Assembly (NCBI RefSeq): GCF_036964665.1
Contig: NZ_JBAMDA010000001.1
Span: 806,001 to 870,000, forward strand
From: Nitrobacter sp. NHB1
GTDB taxonomy: Bacteria; Pseudomonadota; Alphaproteobacteria; Rhizobiales; Xanthobacteraceae
Direction of reading: 5' to 3'
Length of the DNA stretch: 64,000 bases
The position numbers were made by a program, and so were the translations under genes. Below are positions 8,622 to 17,946 of the stretch, one piece after another. The notes beneath the pieces are model-generated. The model saw only the letters and a list, made by a program, of their open reading frames with translations, was not told where the DNA came from and searched no databases. Each line of letters opens with the position of its first letter. Position 1 is the first letter of the stretch.

Positions 8622-9902
8622 ATGGATGAGACCATGAACGAGCCGCTCCGGACCAAGCCCTTTGCCGCCTTCGAGTGGATGCTGTCCGGGCGCTATTTGC
8701 GGGCGCGGCGGAAGGAAGGTTTCATCTCGGTCATTGCCGGCTTTTCGTTCCTGGGCATCATGCTCGGCGTCGCCACGTTGATCATCGTGATGGCCGTCAT
8801 GAACGGATTTCGCACGGAACTTCTCAGCAAGATTCTTGGCATGAACGGGCATCTGCTGGTTCAGCCGCTGGAGTCGCCTCTCACCGACTGGAAGGATGTT
8901 GCCGACCGCATCAGTCAGGTGCCGGGTATACGGCTCGCCGCGCCTGTCGTCGACGGCCAGGCGCTCGCGTCTTCGCCGTATAATGCCGCCGGCGTTTTCG
9001 TCCGGGGCATCAGGGCCGCTGACCTCAATAATCTCACCTCCATCGCCAAAAATATCAAACAGGGTACGCTCGAGGGATTTGACGACGGGCAGGGCGTGGC
9101 CATCGGCCGGCGCCTTGCCGATCAGCTCTCGCTGCACGCGGGCGACAGCATCACACTGGTCGCGCCGCGCGGGGCTGTGACCCCCATGGGCACGACTCCG
9201 CGCATCAAGCCGTACAAGGTCGCGGCGGTGTTCGAGATCGGGATGTCCGAATACGATTCCACCTTCGTGTTCATGCCGCTGTCCGAGGCGCAGGCCTATT
9301 TCAATCGCGCCAACGATGTCACCGCGATCGAGATCTATACGGACAATCCGGACAAGGTCGATGAATTTCGCAAGTCGGTGACAGAAGCCGCGGGCCGGCC
9401 GGTGTTTCTGGTCGACTGGCGGCAGCGGAATTCGACGTTTTTCAATGCGCTCCAGGTCGAGCGCAATGTGATGTTTCTGATCCTGACGCTGATTGTCCTC
9501 GTTGCGGCGCTGAATATCGTTTCGGGATTGATCATGCTGGTCAAGGACAAAGGCAGCGATATCGCGATCCTGCGCACCATGGGGGCGTCGCAGGGATCGA
9601 TCATGCGTATCTTCCTGATTACCGGGGCTGCGATCGGTGTCGTCGGCACGCTCACCGGCTTTATCGTCGGGCTGGTGATCTGTCTCAACATCGAGTCGAT
9701 CCGGGAATTCCTGTCGTGGCTCACCAGCACCGAGCTGTTCTCGCCGGAGCTTTACTTCCTGTCCAAACTGCCGGCTGAGATCGATTTTCGGGAGACCGGC
9801 GCTGTTGTAATCATGGCGTTGACACTGTCGTTTCTCGCGACTCTTTATCCGTCGTGGCGTGCCGCGCGCCTCGATCCCGTCGACGCCTTGCGGTACGAGT
9901 GA
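8622..9902 (+). CDS. lolC: Lipoprotein-releasing system permease LolC/LolE
   Basis: A 426-residue inner-membrane permease with one N-terminal helix (about 38-62), a large periplasmic domain (about 65-275) and three C-terminal helices, the FtsX/MacB topology. With the LolD ATPase encoded 9 bp downstream it would extract outer-membrane lipoproteins from the inner membrane for hand-over to LolA. Alphaproteobacteria usually encode one such permease doing the work of LolC and LolE. A second in-frame ATG at 8634 is an equally possible start. It ends with the typical LDPVDALRYE. Confidence 0.93.
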   Translation: MDETMNEPLRTKPFAAFEWMLSGRYLRARRKEGFISVIAGFSFLGIMLGVATLIIVMAVMNGFRTELLSKILGMNGHLLVQPLESPLTDWKDVADRISQVPGIRLAAPVVDGQALASSPYNAAGVFVRGIRAADLNNLTSIAKNIKQGTLEGFDDGQGVAIGRRLADQLSLHAGDSITLVAPRGAVTPMGTTPRIKPYKVAAVFEIGMSEYDSTFVFMPLSEAQAYFNRANDVTAIEIYTDNPDKVDEFRKSVTEAAGRPVFLVDWRQRNSTFFNALQVERNVMFLILTLIVLVAALNIVSGLIMLVKDKGSDIAILRTMGASQGSIMRIFLITGAAIGVVGTLTGFIVGLVICLNIESIREFLSWLTSTELFSPELYFLSKLPAEIDFRETGAVVIMALTLSFLATLYPSWRAARLDPVDALRYE

Positions 9903-9911
9903 GCGACGGAC

Positions 9912-10610
9912 ATGGAGCAGGGGGCAAAGGAGGTACCGGTTGTTTATCTTCACGACATCAGGCGTCAATATACGCAGGGCGAAACAAGACTGACCATTCT
10001 GGACGGCACGAAGCTTGCCTTGTGGGCAGGCCAGTCCGTCGCACTCGTGGCTCCTTCGGGATCGGGCAAATCGACCTTGCTGCATATCGCCGGGCTGCTC
10101 GAGAGTCCGGATGCCGGGGAGGTTTATATCGGAGGAACCGCGACGTCGGGCCTCTCGGACATGGAGCGCACCCGGATTCGGCGCACCGATGTCGGGTTCG
10201 TCTATCAATCTCACCGTCTTCTTCCGGAATTCACCGCGCTCGAAAACGTCATGCTGCCGCAGATGATCCGCGGCCTCAGACGCTCGGAGACGGTCAAGCG
10301 CGCGCGCGAAATTCTCGCCTATCTCGGCCTCGAGGACCGCGTCACCCATCGTCCGGCGGAACTATCCGGCGGCGAACAGCAACGGGTCGCGATCGCGCGG
10401 GCCGTCGCCAATGCGCCGCGTGTGCTGTTGGCCGATGAACCGACCGGCAACCTGGATCCCCACACCGCGGATCATGTGTTCAATGCGCTGATGCAGCTTG
10501 TGAAAGCGACTCGGGTGGCAATGCTGATTGCGACGCATAACATGGAACTCGCGGATCGGATGGACCGGCGGGTATCGCTGGAGAACGGTCACGTCGTCGA
10601 ACTGGACTGA
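9912..10610 (+). CDS. lolD: Lipoprotein-releasing system ATP-binding protein LolD
   Basis: A 232-residue ABC ATPase. Walker A is [11 protein letters not shown] (about residues 46-56), the signature is LSGGEQQR, Walker B is [12 protein letters not shown], and the switch His lies in IATHN. Q-loop residues are in [20 protein letters not shown], characteristic of the LolD/MacB branch. It powers LolC and shares its transcription unit. A palindromic repeat abuts its stop codon directly. Confidence 0.95.
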   Translation: MEQGAKEVPVVYLHDIRRQYTQGETRLTILDGTKLALWAGQSVALVAPSGSGKSTLLHIAGLLESPDAGEVYIGGTATSGLSDMERTRIRRTDVGFVYQSHRLLPEFTALENVMLPQMIRGLRRSETVKRAREILAYLGLEDRVTHRPAELSGGEQQRVAIARAVANAPRVLLADEPTGNLDPHTADHVFNALMQLVKATRVAMLIATHNMELADRMDRRVSLENGHVVELD

Positions 10611-10711
10611 AGCGTTTTCGAGCGAAGCGGATACCGGTTCGCGTGAAGAAAACGCGTCAAATCAAAATCATAGAGCCTCGCTTCTGATTCCATCAGAAGC
10701 GAAAAGGCTCT
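10611..10711 (+). repeat. Palindromic intergenic repeat, family A, copy 2
   Basis: About 101 bp starting immediately after the lolD stop codon: AGCGTTTTCGAGCGAAGCGG, the core GGATACCGGTTCGCGTGAAG, AAAATCATAGAGC and the hairpin CTTCTGATTCCATCAGAAG. It is the least degraded copy in the window and a good reference for the family. Confidence 0.9.
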
Positions 10712-10752
10712 GAAGCGGGCCGCACGATCGCGAAGCCGGACACGCGCTCCAG

Positions 10753-11007
10753 TCAACGGCCGTGCCGTCGGCGCGACCGCCGATTCGAGCCGTCCTTCGG
10801 GTCGCCGAAAAACGGATTCTCCACGCATTGGGCGGGACGTCCCGACGCCAGCGGCCTGCATTGCCGGAGGGTCATATACCGGCAGTCGTTGTACGCGATC
10901 GGCCCGTAAATCACCATGCAGACCGGATAGCGGCTGTCCCAGGCTTGTGCGTGAGCAGTCGTGCACGAGCAGATGATGGCCGAAGCGATCAAGAGTACTG
11001 CACGCAT
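10753..11007 (-). CDS. DUF3551 family small secreted cysteine-containing protein
   Basis: An 84-residue protein with a signal peptide (MRAVLLIASAIICSCTTAHAQ) and the DUF3551 pattern: YPVCMVIYG, a second Cys in YNDCRYMTLRQC, and a C-terminal CVENPFFG. Four cysteines in the mature part suggest disulfides in the periplasm. Function is unknown; the family is abundant in Bradyrhizobium relatives. The ATG at 11007 is preceded by GAGGA on the minus strand, which decides against the longer frame from 11184. Confidence 0.8.
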   Translation of the reverse strand: MRAVLLIASAIICSCTTAHAQAWDSRYPVCMVIYGPIAYNDCRYMTLRQCRPLASGRPAQCVENPFFGDPKDGSNRRSRRRHGR

Positions 11008-11104
11008 CAACAAGAATCCTCGGAATGGGCGGCTGCCGACAAGCGCCCCTGGCCGGCTTTTGAGGCAGCATATCGGATTTTTGAAAGAATCGCGCTGGTG
11101 GCTC

Positions 11105-11788
11105 TTACGCACGGTCGGCCATGATCCTGAGCGCATCCGCGCCGGGAACCGGCCGGTCAAGCGGCAGGGCCGCAAAATCGGCATGGCCTTCCAGCGCAGC
11201 GTCCAGCAGCGCCCGGTAGCGCCTGCGCGGGATTTCGATCGCGCCGAACCCGCGCAGGTGATCGGTCACGAATTGCGTATCGAGCAGCAGGAAGCCGCCC
11301 GCGATCAATCGGGCGACCAGATGCACCAGCGCGACCTTCGAGGCGTCCCGCGCGATATGAAACATGCTCTCGCCAAAAAACGCCCGGCCGAGCCTGACGC
11401 CATAAAGGCCGCCCGCGAGTTCGTCTCCCTGCCAGACCTCGACGCTGTGACAGTGGCCCAGTTCGTGCAAGGCGACGTAAAGTTCCCGGATGCGGCGGTT
11501 GATCCAGGTATTGTCACGGCCAGGCTGCGGAGCGGCGCAGCCGTCAATTACCGCGTTGAAGGCGGTATCGACGGTCACGGCGAAACTGTCCGATCGCACC
11601 GTGCGCGCGAGCCGCGACGGAACCCGAAAATTCTCGAGCGGGATCACACCGCGCAGCTTCGGTTCGACCCAGAACAGCGTCGGGTCGTCGACGCTTTCCG
11701 CCATCGGGAAGATGCCACAGGCGTAGGCGCGCAGCAGCAGCTCGGGCGTGATCTCGGAGGAGGCGGTCTCGCGGGACATCATGCGCAT
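11105..11788 (-). CDS. aat: Leucyl/phenylalanyl-tRNA--protein transferase
   Basis: A 227-residue enzyme that transfers Leu or Phe from its tRNA to the N-terminus of proteins starting with Arg or Lys, marking them for ClpAP degradation (N-degron pathway). Characteristic stretches are [10 protein letters not shown] near the N-terminus, the [11 protein letters not shown] segment, [26 protein letters not shown], and [19 protein letters not shown]. The length is normal. An alternative start two codons in (MMSRE) is possible. It lies alone between a repeat cluster and a DUF3551 gene. Confidence 0.95.
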   Translation of the reverse strand: MRMMSRETASSEITPELLLRAYACGIFPMAESVDDPTLFWVEPKLRGVIPLENFRVPSRLARTVRSDSFAVTVDTAFNAVIDGCAAPQPGRDNTWINRRIRELYVALHELGHCHSVEVWQGDELAGGLYGVRLGRAFFGESMFHIARDASKVALVHLVARLIAGGFLLLDTQFVTDHLRGFGAIEIPRRRYRALLDAALEGHADFAALPLDRPVPGADALRIMADRA

Positions 11789-11826
11789 TATAGCAGAGCT
11801 GAAGCGCTGCCGGGCCGATAATCTGC

Positions 11827-12033
11827 TAGAGCATGATCCCGAAAAGTGGAAACCGGTTTTCGGATAAGATCATGCTCGATCAAAAGGATAAGGCCAGAGT
11901 CTGATTCAACGCAGTTGAATCAGACTCTGGAGCCTTTTCGCTTCTGATGGAATCAGAAGCGGGGCTCTATGATTTTGATTTGACGCGTTTTCTTGACGCG
12001 AACCGGTATCCACTTCGCTCGAAAACGCTCTAG
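11827..12033 (-). repeat. Compound palindromic repeat: second-family unit plus family A copy 3
   Basis: Two units lie back to back. The first (about 11827-11895) has the arms GAGCATGATCCCGAAAAGTGG and CGGATAAGATCATGCTC around ACCGG. It is joined by a perfect palindrome at 11896-11928, with arms AGAGTCTGATTCAAC and GTTGAATCAGACTCT around GCA. The rest to 12033 is a family A copy on the minus strand (TTCTGATGGAATCAGAA, then GCGAACCGGTATCCACTTCG). The block fills the whole gap between aat and the kinase gene. Confidence 0.85.
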
Positions 12034-12072
12034 GTGCGCAGAGGCGTGTTTTTTACCATTGGTTGCCCGTGC

Positions 12073-13161
12073 TCAGGCCACGATTGCAGACCTGGGTTTC
12101 GCGGCCGGTGAAAACTCGCGGCGGAATCGCAACACGATACGCGTGCCGGCATGGGTCGGATCACGCTCGGCCTGAGCGTCGAGTTTCTGCGCCATCGCGG
12201 AAACAATCCGCTGGCCCATTCCCGTCGAGTGCGGATCGGTCCTTGCATGGAGGCCGACGCCGTCGTCGGTGATCGATAGCTCGACGTCGCCGCCGTCGAC
12301 CGCGAGTTCGACGTGGATCGGGCCGGGGCCGTCGGGGTAGGCGTATTTGACCGCGTTCATCACCAGTTCGTTGACGATGATTCCGATCGCCACGGCGCGA
12401 TCCGGATCGATCTCGACGGGTTCGGCCTTCAGGTCGAGGCGCGACATCCGGTTGCCTTCGGCGGAGCGCCGGAGATCCTCGAGCAGCGCTTGAAGATACT
12501 GGTTCAGCAGCACGCTGTTCAGGTCGTGTGAGGTGTAGAGCCGGCGATGCACCTGCGCCACGGCCGCCACGCGGCCCATTGCGTTGGTGAGCGCAGCCTT
12601 GACGCCTTCATCGGGACTGGAATTGGCCTGCAGGTGCAGCAGCGACGCGATGATCTGGAGGCTGTTGCCGACGCGATGATTGACCTCGCGCAGCAGCACC
12701 TCGCGCTCGGCGGCCAGCGCCGCATAGCGGTCGCGCGAGGCGCGGATTTCGGCCTCGGCGTCGTCGTGCGCCTTCTGGATGCGCGCCTGCCGGATCGCCA
12801 CTTCGGCCGCGACCTGCAGCAGGGGGACGAACTCGCCGAGCGTATCTTTGACGAGATAGTCGGCGGCGCCAGCTTTGAGCGCGGTCACGGCGATCTTCGA
12901 GTCCTGCGACGCGGTGACGAACACCACCGGCGGCGCGCCGGGGATCGCCTGAATCCGCGCCAGCGTCTCCAGCCCGTCGAGGCCCGGCATGTACTGGTCG
13001 AGCGCGATCACATCGATGCCGCCTTGCGCGATGCGTGCGAGCCCGGCTTCGCCGTCGGGAGCGTGCTCCACGCAGAATCCATGACGTGTCAGGCCGAGCT
13101 GAACCAGCCGGGCCAGGGCCTTGTCGTCATCCACGTATAAAAGGGTAGGCTTGTCGCTCAT
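12073..13161 (-). CDS. Receiver domain fused to a HisKA_2-type histidine kinase
   Basis: A 362-residue cytoplasmic protein. Residues 1-120 form a receiver domain (LLYVDDDKA acidic pocket, phospho-Asp in VIALDQYMPG, Lys in DYLVKD). A linker helix follows, then a HisKA_2 phospho-acceptor box with His in EVNHRVGNSLQII (about residue 181) and an HATPase domain (NELVMNAVKYAYP, DDGVGL). A kinase that starts with a receiver is expected to be input-controlled by phosphotransfer rather than by a sensor. It is last of three overlapping genes: its ATG overlaps the stop of the preceding receiver gene by four bases, suggesting that the partner supplies the phosphoryl group. Confidence 0.92.
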   Translation of the reverse strand: MSDKPTLLYVDDDKALARLVQLGLTRHGFCVEHAPDGEAGLARIAQGGIDVIALDQYMPGLDGLETLARIQAIPGAPPVVFVTASQDSKIAVTALKAGAADYLVKDTLGEFVPLLQVAAEVAIRQARIQKAHDDAEAEIRASRDRYAALAAEREVLLREVNHRVGNSLQIIASLLHLQANSSPDEGVKAALTNAMGRVAAVAQVHRRLYTSHDLNSVLLNQYLQALLEDLRRSAEGNRMSRLDLKAEPVEIDPDRAVAIGIIVNELVMNAVKYAYPDGPGPIHVELAVDGGDVELSITDDGVGLHARTDPHSTGMGQRIVSAMAQKLDAQAERDPTHAGTRIVLRFRREFSPAAKPRSAIVA

Positions 13162-13598
13162 GGAACGGCTTGCGGAACCTGAATGACGGAGAAGAACAAG
13201 CCGAGTTGCCGGATCGCGTGGGCGAAGCTCTCATAGTTCACCGGCTTCGTGATGTAGACGTTGCATCCGAGCTCGTAACATCGCTTGATCTCCTGGGAAT
13301 CGTCGGTCGTCGTCAGCACGACCACCGGCGCGAACTTCAGATATTTGTTCTCCTTCACCCGTCGCAGGATATCGATGCCGGTCATGTCGGGCAGGTTGAG
13401 GTCGAGCAGGATAAGCAACGCCTCGCCCTTGTGCGCCAGGCCGCTGCCATCCGCACCGAACAGGTAATCGACGGCATCTGTACCGTTGTTGAACGGCTTG
13501 ATCTCATTGTTGACGCCTGAACGCCGGATATTGCGCTCGATCAGCCGGGCATGACCGTCATCGTCCTCGATCATGATAATGGTGACTGGCGTACTCAT
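13158..13598 (-). CDS. Stand-alone response regulator, Rcp1-like
   Basis: A 146-residue single receiver domain without output domain. The acidic pair is MIEDDD, the phospho-acceptor is in ILLDLNLPDMTG, and the conserved Lys is in VYITKPVN. The N-terminal HARLIERNIRRSG pattern and the long PFNNGTDAVDYLFG loop match regulators that pair with phytochrome-like kinases (Rcp1 type). The ATG at 13598 overlaps the upstream kinase stop by four bases, and its own stop overlaps the next ATG by four bases. It is the middle member of a predicted phosphorelay. Confidence 0.92.
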   Translation of the reverse strand: MSTPVTIIMIEDDDGHARLIERNIRRSGVNNEIKPFNNGTDAVDYLFGADGSGLAHKGEALLILLDLNLPDMTGIDILRRVKENKYLKFAPVVVLTTTDDSQEIKRCYELGCNVYITKPVNYESFAHAIRQLGLFFSVIQVPQAVP

Positions 13599-15133
13599 GG
13601 TTGCTTGTCCCCATTGCTGCCTGCCCATGCGGCCGGAAGAGTAACACTAAATGTGCTTCCGGTGTTAAGTCCCGAAGCGACCGACATGGTTCCTCCGAGC
13701 CTTCGGACCAGCGTGCGGGCGTGCGCGAGGCCGATGCCCTGACCAGGCCGATCCTGCGGGCCCGCCCGGCGGAATAGATCAAAGATACGCTGGTGGTCCT
13801 TCGGATCGATGCCGCGGCCGTTATCGGTGATTTCATAGATCGCAAAGCCAAGCTTGCGCCGGCCGTGGATAGCGATGTCGCCGGGGACACCGGGCTTCAG
13901 ATATTTCAGCGCGTTATCGATCAAGTTCGAGAAAATCTGCTCGATCGCGAGGCGGTCGCTGACGATATCGGGTAGCGGCCCGACCCGGATTTGGGCGTTG
14001 GCCTCGGCGGCCTGATGCGCCACGGTCGACGCGATGTTCTCGATCAGATCGCGCATGGCGATCGGGGCGGGGTGGAATTCGCGGCGGCCCTCGCGGGCGA
14101 GAACGAGGATCGCGCTGATCAGCCGGTCCATTTTGCCGATCGACGACTTGATGAACCCGAGTGCCTCGGTGAAGTCCTGCGACAATTGCTTGTCAGGTTC
14201 GTCGAGAACCGGTTCAACGACGGCCGCCGGATCTTCCGTCGCCGGAGGCGGGAGGCGGTCCGGCCGGCTCAGGCCCGCGATCCGCCTGAAGATGTCGCCG
14301 CGCAGTTCCTCGAGTTCGCTGGTGAAGCCCATGATGTTGACCAGCGGCGAGCGCAGGTCGTGGCTGACGATGTAGGCGAAACGCTGGATTTCTTCGTTGG
14401 CCTCGCGGAGATCGCTGGTGCGTTGCTCCACGGTGGATTCGAGGTTGAGATTGTTGTCGCGCAACTGGGCTTCAGCCACGTCGCGCGCCCGGCTCGATCG
14501 TCGCACCAGGAAGATCGAGAGTCCCGCAAACACCACGACCAGCCCCGAGCCGATGCTGGTGATCGAAGCCGAGAGCGACTGGCTGGCATCGGCCGACGCC
14601 GTTCGCGCCGCAAGCAGGCGGCCTTCTTCAGCCTGCATCTTGCCCGCCAGATCGCGGATCTGTCCCATCGCGTCGTGGTCGGCCTCCTGACGCGCGATCT
14701 CGGTAGCTTCGTTGAGCCGGTTCGCCTGCGTTAGGTCGATTCCGTGCCGCAACTGCTCGATCCGCTGATTAGTTTGTGGGATCATCTGTTTGAGCAACTG
14801 CTGCTGATAGGGATTGTCGATCGTCAGCGCCTTCAGCCGTTCGAAACTTGGCGGAATCTGGCTGGCTGCTTTGTCGAACGCGCTGCGGAATTCCGCGCGC
14901 TGCGTCAGCAGGAAGCCGCGCTGCGCGCTTTCGGCGCGCCGCATCCGCAACTGGGCGACGGAAATTTCATTCTCGACCTCCATGCTGTGCAGGAGCCAAC
15001 GCGAATCCTCGCGCGCCTTGTTGACGAGATACACGGAGGTCGCGCTGATCAGGGTCAGCACCACGAGGCCTGCGCCCAGCAGGATAACCTGGCCGAGCGC
15101 GTGGCGCGATGATTTCACGGGGATCACCGCCAT
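13595..15133 (-). CDS. CHASE3-domain membrane sensor histidine kinase
   Basis: A 512-residue kinase with a membrane helix at about 13-37, a periplasmic CHASE3 domain (about 38-180, including RRAESAQRGFLLTQ), a second helix at about 192-212, a coiled-coil, a HisKA box with His in YIVSHDLRSPLVNIMGF, and an HATPase domain (IFSNLIDNALKY, NGRGI, GQGIGLAHART). It is the first gene of a three-gene unit in which each stop overlaps the next ATG by four bases, so translation is coupled. The signal sensed by CHASE3 domains is generally unknown. It probably phosphorylates the single-domain regulator encoded next. Confidence 0.93.
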   Translation of the reverse strand: MAVIPVKSSRHALGQVILLGAGLVVLTLISATSVYLVNKAREDSRWLLHSMEVENEISVAQLRMRRAESAQRGFLLTQRAEFRSAFDKAASQIPPSFERLKALTIDNPYQQQLLKQMIPQTNQRIEQLRHGIDLTQANRLNEATEIARQEADHDAMGQIRDLAGKMQAEEGRLLAARTASADASQSLSASITSIGSGLVVVFAGLSIFLVRRSSRARDVAEAQLRDNNLNLESTVEQRTSDLREANEEIQRFAYIVSHDLRSPLVNIMGFTSELEELRGDIFRRIAGLSRPDRLPPPATEDPAAVVEPVLDEPDKQLSQDFTEALGFIKSSIGKMDRLISAILVLAREGRREFHPAPIAMRDLIENIASTVAHQAAEANAQIRVGPLPDIVSDRLAIEQIFSNLIDNALKYLKPGVPGDIAIHGRRKLGFAIYEITDNGRGIDPKDHQRIFDLFRRAGPQDRPGQGIGLAHARTLVRRLGGTMSVASGLNTGSTFSVTLPAAWAGSNGDKQP

Positions 15134-15271
15134 GGGTCATGTTTGGTTTGAGACAGCCTAAATAGCTCCCCGCACGGTTTCCGTGCATCGCCTTTGTTAA
15201 AACGCCTCAGCGTGAGGCCGGTTCCCGTACCTTCCGGGTATTGCCATGGCCCCGAGCCGCGGAGGAGCGGT

Positions 15272-16627
15272 TCAAGCTCCCGTTAGGCCGCCACTGGCGA
15301 GATACTGCTCCAGCCAATGGATGTGATAGTCGCCGTCGATGATGCTCGCCTCGCGGACCAGCGCCCGGAACAGCGGCAAGGTGGTCTCGATGCCATCCAC
15401 CACCATCTCATCGAGTGCCCGGCGCAGCTTCATCAGACATTCGGAGCGAGTCTTGCCGTGGACGATCAGCTTGCCCACCAGCGAGTCGTAATAGGGCGGA
15501 ATCACATAGCCCTGATAAACAGCGGAATCGATCCGGACGCCAAGCCCGCCGGGCGCATGGAATCGCATGATCCTGCCCGGCGAGGGCCGGAAGGTGACGG
15601 GATTCTCCGCGTTGATCCGGCACTCGATGGCATGGCCGTTTACGACGATTTCCTTCTGAGTCGCGGGAAGGTCGCCGCCGGCGGCGATGCGGATCTGCTC
15701 CAGCACCAGATCGATGTCGGTGATCATTTCGGTGACCGGATGCTCGACCTGGATGCGGGTGTTCATTTCGATGAAATAGAACTTGCCGTCCTCGTAAAGG
15801 AATTCGATGGTGCCGACACCGAGATACTGTATCTCACGCATCGCCCTGGCGACCGTTTCGCCGATCTTGTTGCGGGCGGCGGCGGTCAGCGCAGGCGAAG
15901 GGCCTTCTTCCCAGACCTTCTGGTGGCGCCGTTGCAGCGAGCAGTCGCGTTCTCCCAGATGAATGGCGCCGCCGCGGCCGTCGCCGAGCACCTGGATTTC
16001 GATGTGGCGCGGCTTCTGCAAGTATTTTTCCAGATAGACGGAAGCATCGCCGAACGCCGCCCTGGCCTCGTTGCCGGCGGTCGATATCGCCATCATCAGG
16101 TCGTCGGGCGTCTTGGCGATTTTCATGCCGCGTCCGCCGCCGCCGGCGGCCGCCTTCACCAGCACGGGAAAACCGATCGCCTTGGCGATCGCCATGGCGT
16201 CGTGGTCCGGGCCGATGCCGCCGTCGGAGCCCGGAACCACCGGAATGCCGAGCCGCTTCGCGGTCTTCTTGGCCTCGATCTTGTCGCCCATCAGGCGGAT
16301 GTGTTCGGCCTTGGGGCCGATGAAATGCAGGCGGTGGTCAGCGAGGATTTCGGCGAAGCGGGCGTTCTCGGACAAAAAGCCGTAGCCGGGATGCACGGCA
16401 TCGGCGCCGGTGATCTCACAGGCGGCCAGCAGCGCCGGAATGTTGAGATAGCTGTCCTTCGACGGCGGCGGTCCGATACAGACGCTCTCGTCCGCAAGCC
16501 GCACATGCATGGCGTCGGCGTCGGCGGTGGAATGCACCGCGACGGTCGCGATACCGAGCTCCTTGCAGGCGCGCAGGATACGCAGGGCGATCTCGCCGCG
16601 ATTGGCTATCAGGATCTTGTCGAACAT
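15272..16627 (-). CDS. accC: Acetyl-CoA carboxylase, biotin carboxylase subunit
   Basis: A 451-residue ATP-grasp enzyme that carboxylates the biotin of AccB, the first half-reaction of fatty-acid synthesis. It starts [16 protein letters not shown], has the glycine-rich ATP loop [12 protein letters not shown], the catalytic [14 protein letters not shown] segment, and the usual C-terminal domain. The start at 16627 was preferred over an upstream frame start at 16699 because it gives the standard N-terminus. It follows accB by 25 bp in the aroQ-accB-accC unit. Confidence 0.97.
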   Translation of the reverse strand: MFDKILIANRGEIALRILRACKELGIATVAVHSTADADAMHVRLADESVCIGPPPSKDSYLNIPALLAACEITGADAVHPGYGFLSENARFAEILADHRLHFIGPKAEHIRLMGDKIEAKKTAKRLGIPVVPGSDGGIGPDHDAMAIAKAIGFPVLVKAAAGGGGRGMKIAKTPDDLMMAISTAGNEARAAFGDASVYLEKYLQKPRHIEIQVLGDGRGGAIHLGERDCSLQRRHQKVWEEGPSPALTAAARNKIGETVARAMREIQYLGVGTIEFLYEDGKFYFIEMNTRIQVEHPVTEMITDIDLVLEQIRIAAGGDLPATQKEIVVNGHAIECRINAENPVTFRPSPGRIMRFHAPGGLGVRIDSAVYQGYVIPPYYDSLVGKLIVHGKTRSECLMKLRRALDEMVVDGIETTLPLFRALVREASIIDGDYHIHWLEQYLASGGLTGA

Positions 16628-16652
16628 CACTGCGCCCGCGGTTCGAACGTCA

Positions 16653-17141
16653 TCATTCGATAATGACCAGCGGCTCGCCGAACTCGACGGGCTGGCCATC
16701 CTCTACGAGAACCTGCGTGACCGTGCCGGCCCGTGGCGACGGAATCTGGTTCATTGTCTTCATGGCCTCGATGATCAGCAGCGTCTGGCCTGCGGTGACC
16801 TTGGAGCCGACCTCGATGAAGGGCTTGGCGCCGGGCTCCGACGCCCAATAGGCTGTACCGACCATCGGCGACGGGACCATACCCGGATGCTTGCTGATGT
16901 CGGCGGGGGCGGGGGCCTGCGCGGCGGCAGGTATCGGCCCTGCAGGCTGATAGCTCGCGGGCATCGCCGCGCCAACGCCGACATTGCGTGCGACCCGGAC
17001 CCGGAGCCCGTCGCGCTCGATCTCGATCTCGGTGAGATTGGTCTCGTCGAGCAGCGCGGCAAGCTCGCGGATCACCTCGCTTTCCTCGCGCGGTTCGTCG
17101 CCGGTTTTGGTTTGTGCTGGGTCTCCAGGCTGACGGGCCAT
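16653..17141 (-). CDS. accB: Acetyl-CoA carboxylase biotin carboxyl carrier protein
   Basis: A 162-residue protein with an N-terminal helical part ([19 protein letters not shown]), an Ala/Pro-rich hinge, and a C-terminal biotinyl domain. The acceptor Lys is in IIEAMKTMN, where the usual second Met of EAMKMMN is Thr, a tolerated substitution. The frame is open upstream to 17333, but MARQPGD at 17141 is the natural start. It lies between aroQ (40 bp) and accC (25 bp). Confidence 0.96.
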   Translation of the reverse strand: MARQPGDPAQTKTGDEPREESEVIRELAALLDETNLTEIEIERDGLRVRVARNVGVGAAMPASYQPAGPIPAAAQAPAPADISKHPGMVPSPMVGTAYWASEPGAKPFIEVGSKVTAGQTLLIIEAMKTMNQIPSPRAGTVTQVLVEDGQPVEFGEPLVIIE

Positions 17142-17181
17142 GATCTCGATCCGAAACTTTCTGTGGGATGACACTGATACG

Positions 17182-17652
17182 TCAGGATTTGACTTTTGCG
17201 CCGGATTTTTCCGCGCCGATCCTGGCGGCAAGGCCGGCGATGGCGAGCCGGTAGCCATCAATGCCGAACCCGCAGAGGCTCGCAAAGGCGGCTCTTGCCG
17301 TGAACGAGTGATGGCGGAAGTCCTCGCGCGCATGGATATTGCTGATGTGAACCTCGACGGTTGGGATATTCACCGCCACCAGCGCATCGTGAAGCGCAAC
17401 CGAGGTGTGCGAGTAGCCGCCGGCGTTGATAACGATGCCGGCCGCCTTCTTCGCATGGGCGTCGTGGATGAAGTCGATCAGTTCGCCCTCGCTATTGGAC
17501 TGGCGGCAATCCGCGGCCAGTCCGAAGTCCTTGGCCGTGTCGGCGCAGAGCTTTTCGACGTCCGCCAGAGTGGCACGGCCATAGGTTTCCGGCTCCCGGG
17601 TCCCGAGCATGTTAAGATTCGGGCCGTTGAGCACGTAAATTGTCCTAGCCAT
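17182..17652 (-). CDS. aroQ: Type II 3-dehydroquinate dehydratase
   Basis: A 156-residue shikimate-pathway enzyme that dehydrates 3-dehydroquinate. Family signatures are [19 protein letters not shown] (with catalytic Tyr), the flexible-loop Arg, [48 protein letters not shown] with the catalytic His, and [10 protein letters not shown]. Length is normal. It is the first gene of the aroQ-accB-accC unit; the start at 17652 gives the standard [14 protein letters not shown]. Confidence 0.96.
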   Translation of the reverse strand: MARTIYVLNGPNLNMLGTREPETYGRATLADVEKLCADTAKDFGLAADCRQSNSEGELIDFIHDAHAKKAAGIVINAGGYSHTSVALHDALVAVNIPTVEVHISNIHAREDFRHHSFTARAAFASLCGFGIDGYRLAIAGLAARIGAEKSGAKVKS

Positions 17653-17946
17653 CTGAAATCCCGAAAACAGGCGTTCCGGCGCACCCAAGCACCGGAGTTC
17701 GGGCCGTTATATGTAACAAGAGGGCCAAGGGGAAGCCTGAACCCTCTGGCATTCGGCTTCACATACCTCACTTTGTTCGCGAAAAGCTATTTAGAACATA
17801 CGGAAATTGCTCGTTAACCAAGGTTGGGAGCGTTAACCGGGGGCGAGCGATAACGGGACGGGCGAACTGCGCTGTGATTCGGTTGCGTCACAGCGGCCGC
17901 GAGGGCCTTGGATCGGCCCGCGCGGCAGCTATTTGAAGAGTTCCGA

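Noticed and set aside
8604-10349. 581-codon minus-strand frame across lolC and lolD
   Set aside because: Antisense to a clear permease/ATPase pair; composition typical of shadow frames.
15317-16663. 448-codon plus-strand frame over accC
   Set aside because: Antisense to accC, whose motifs are unmistakable.
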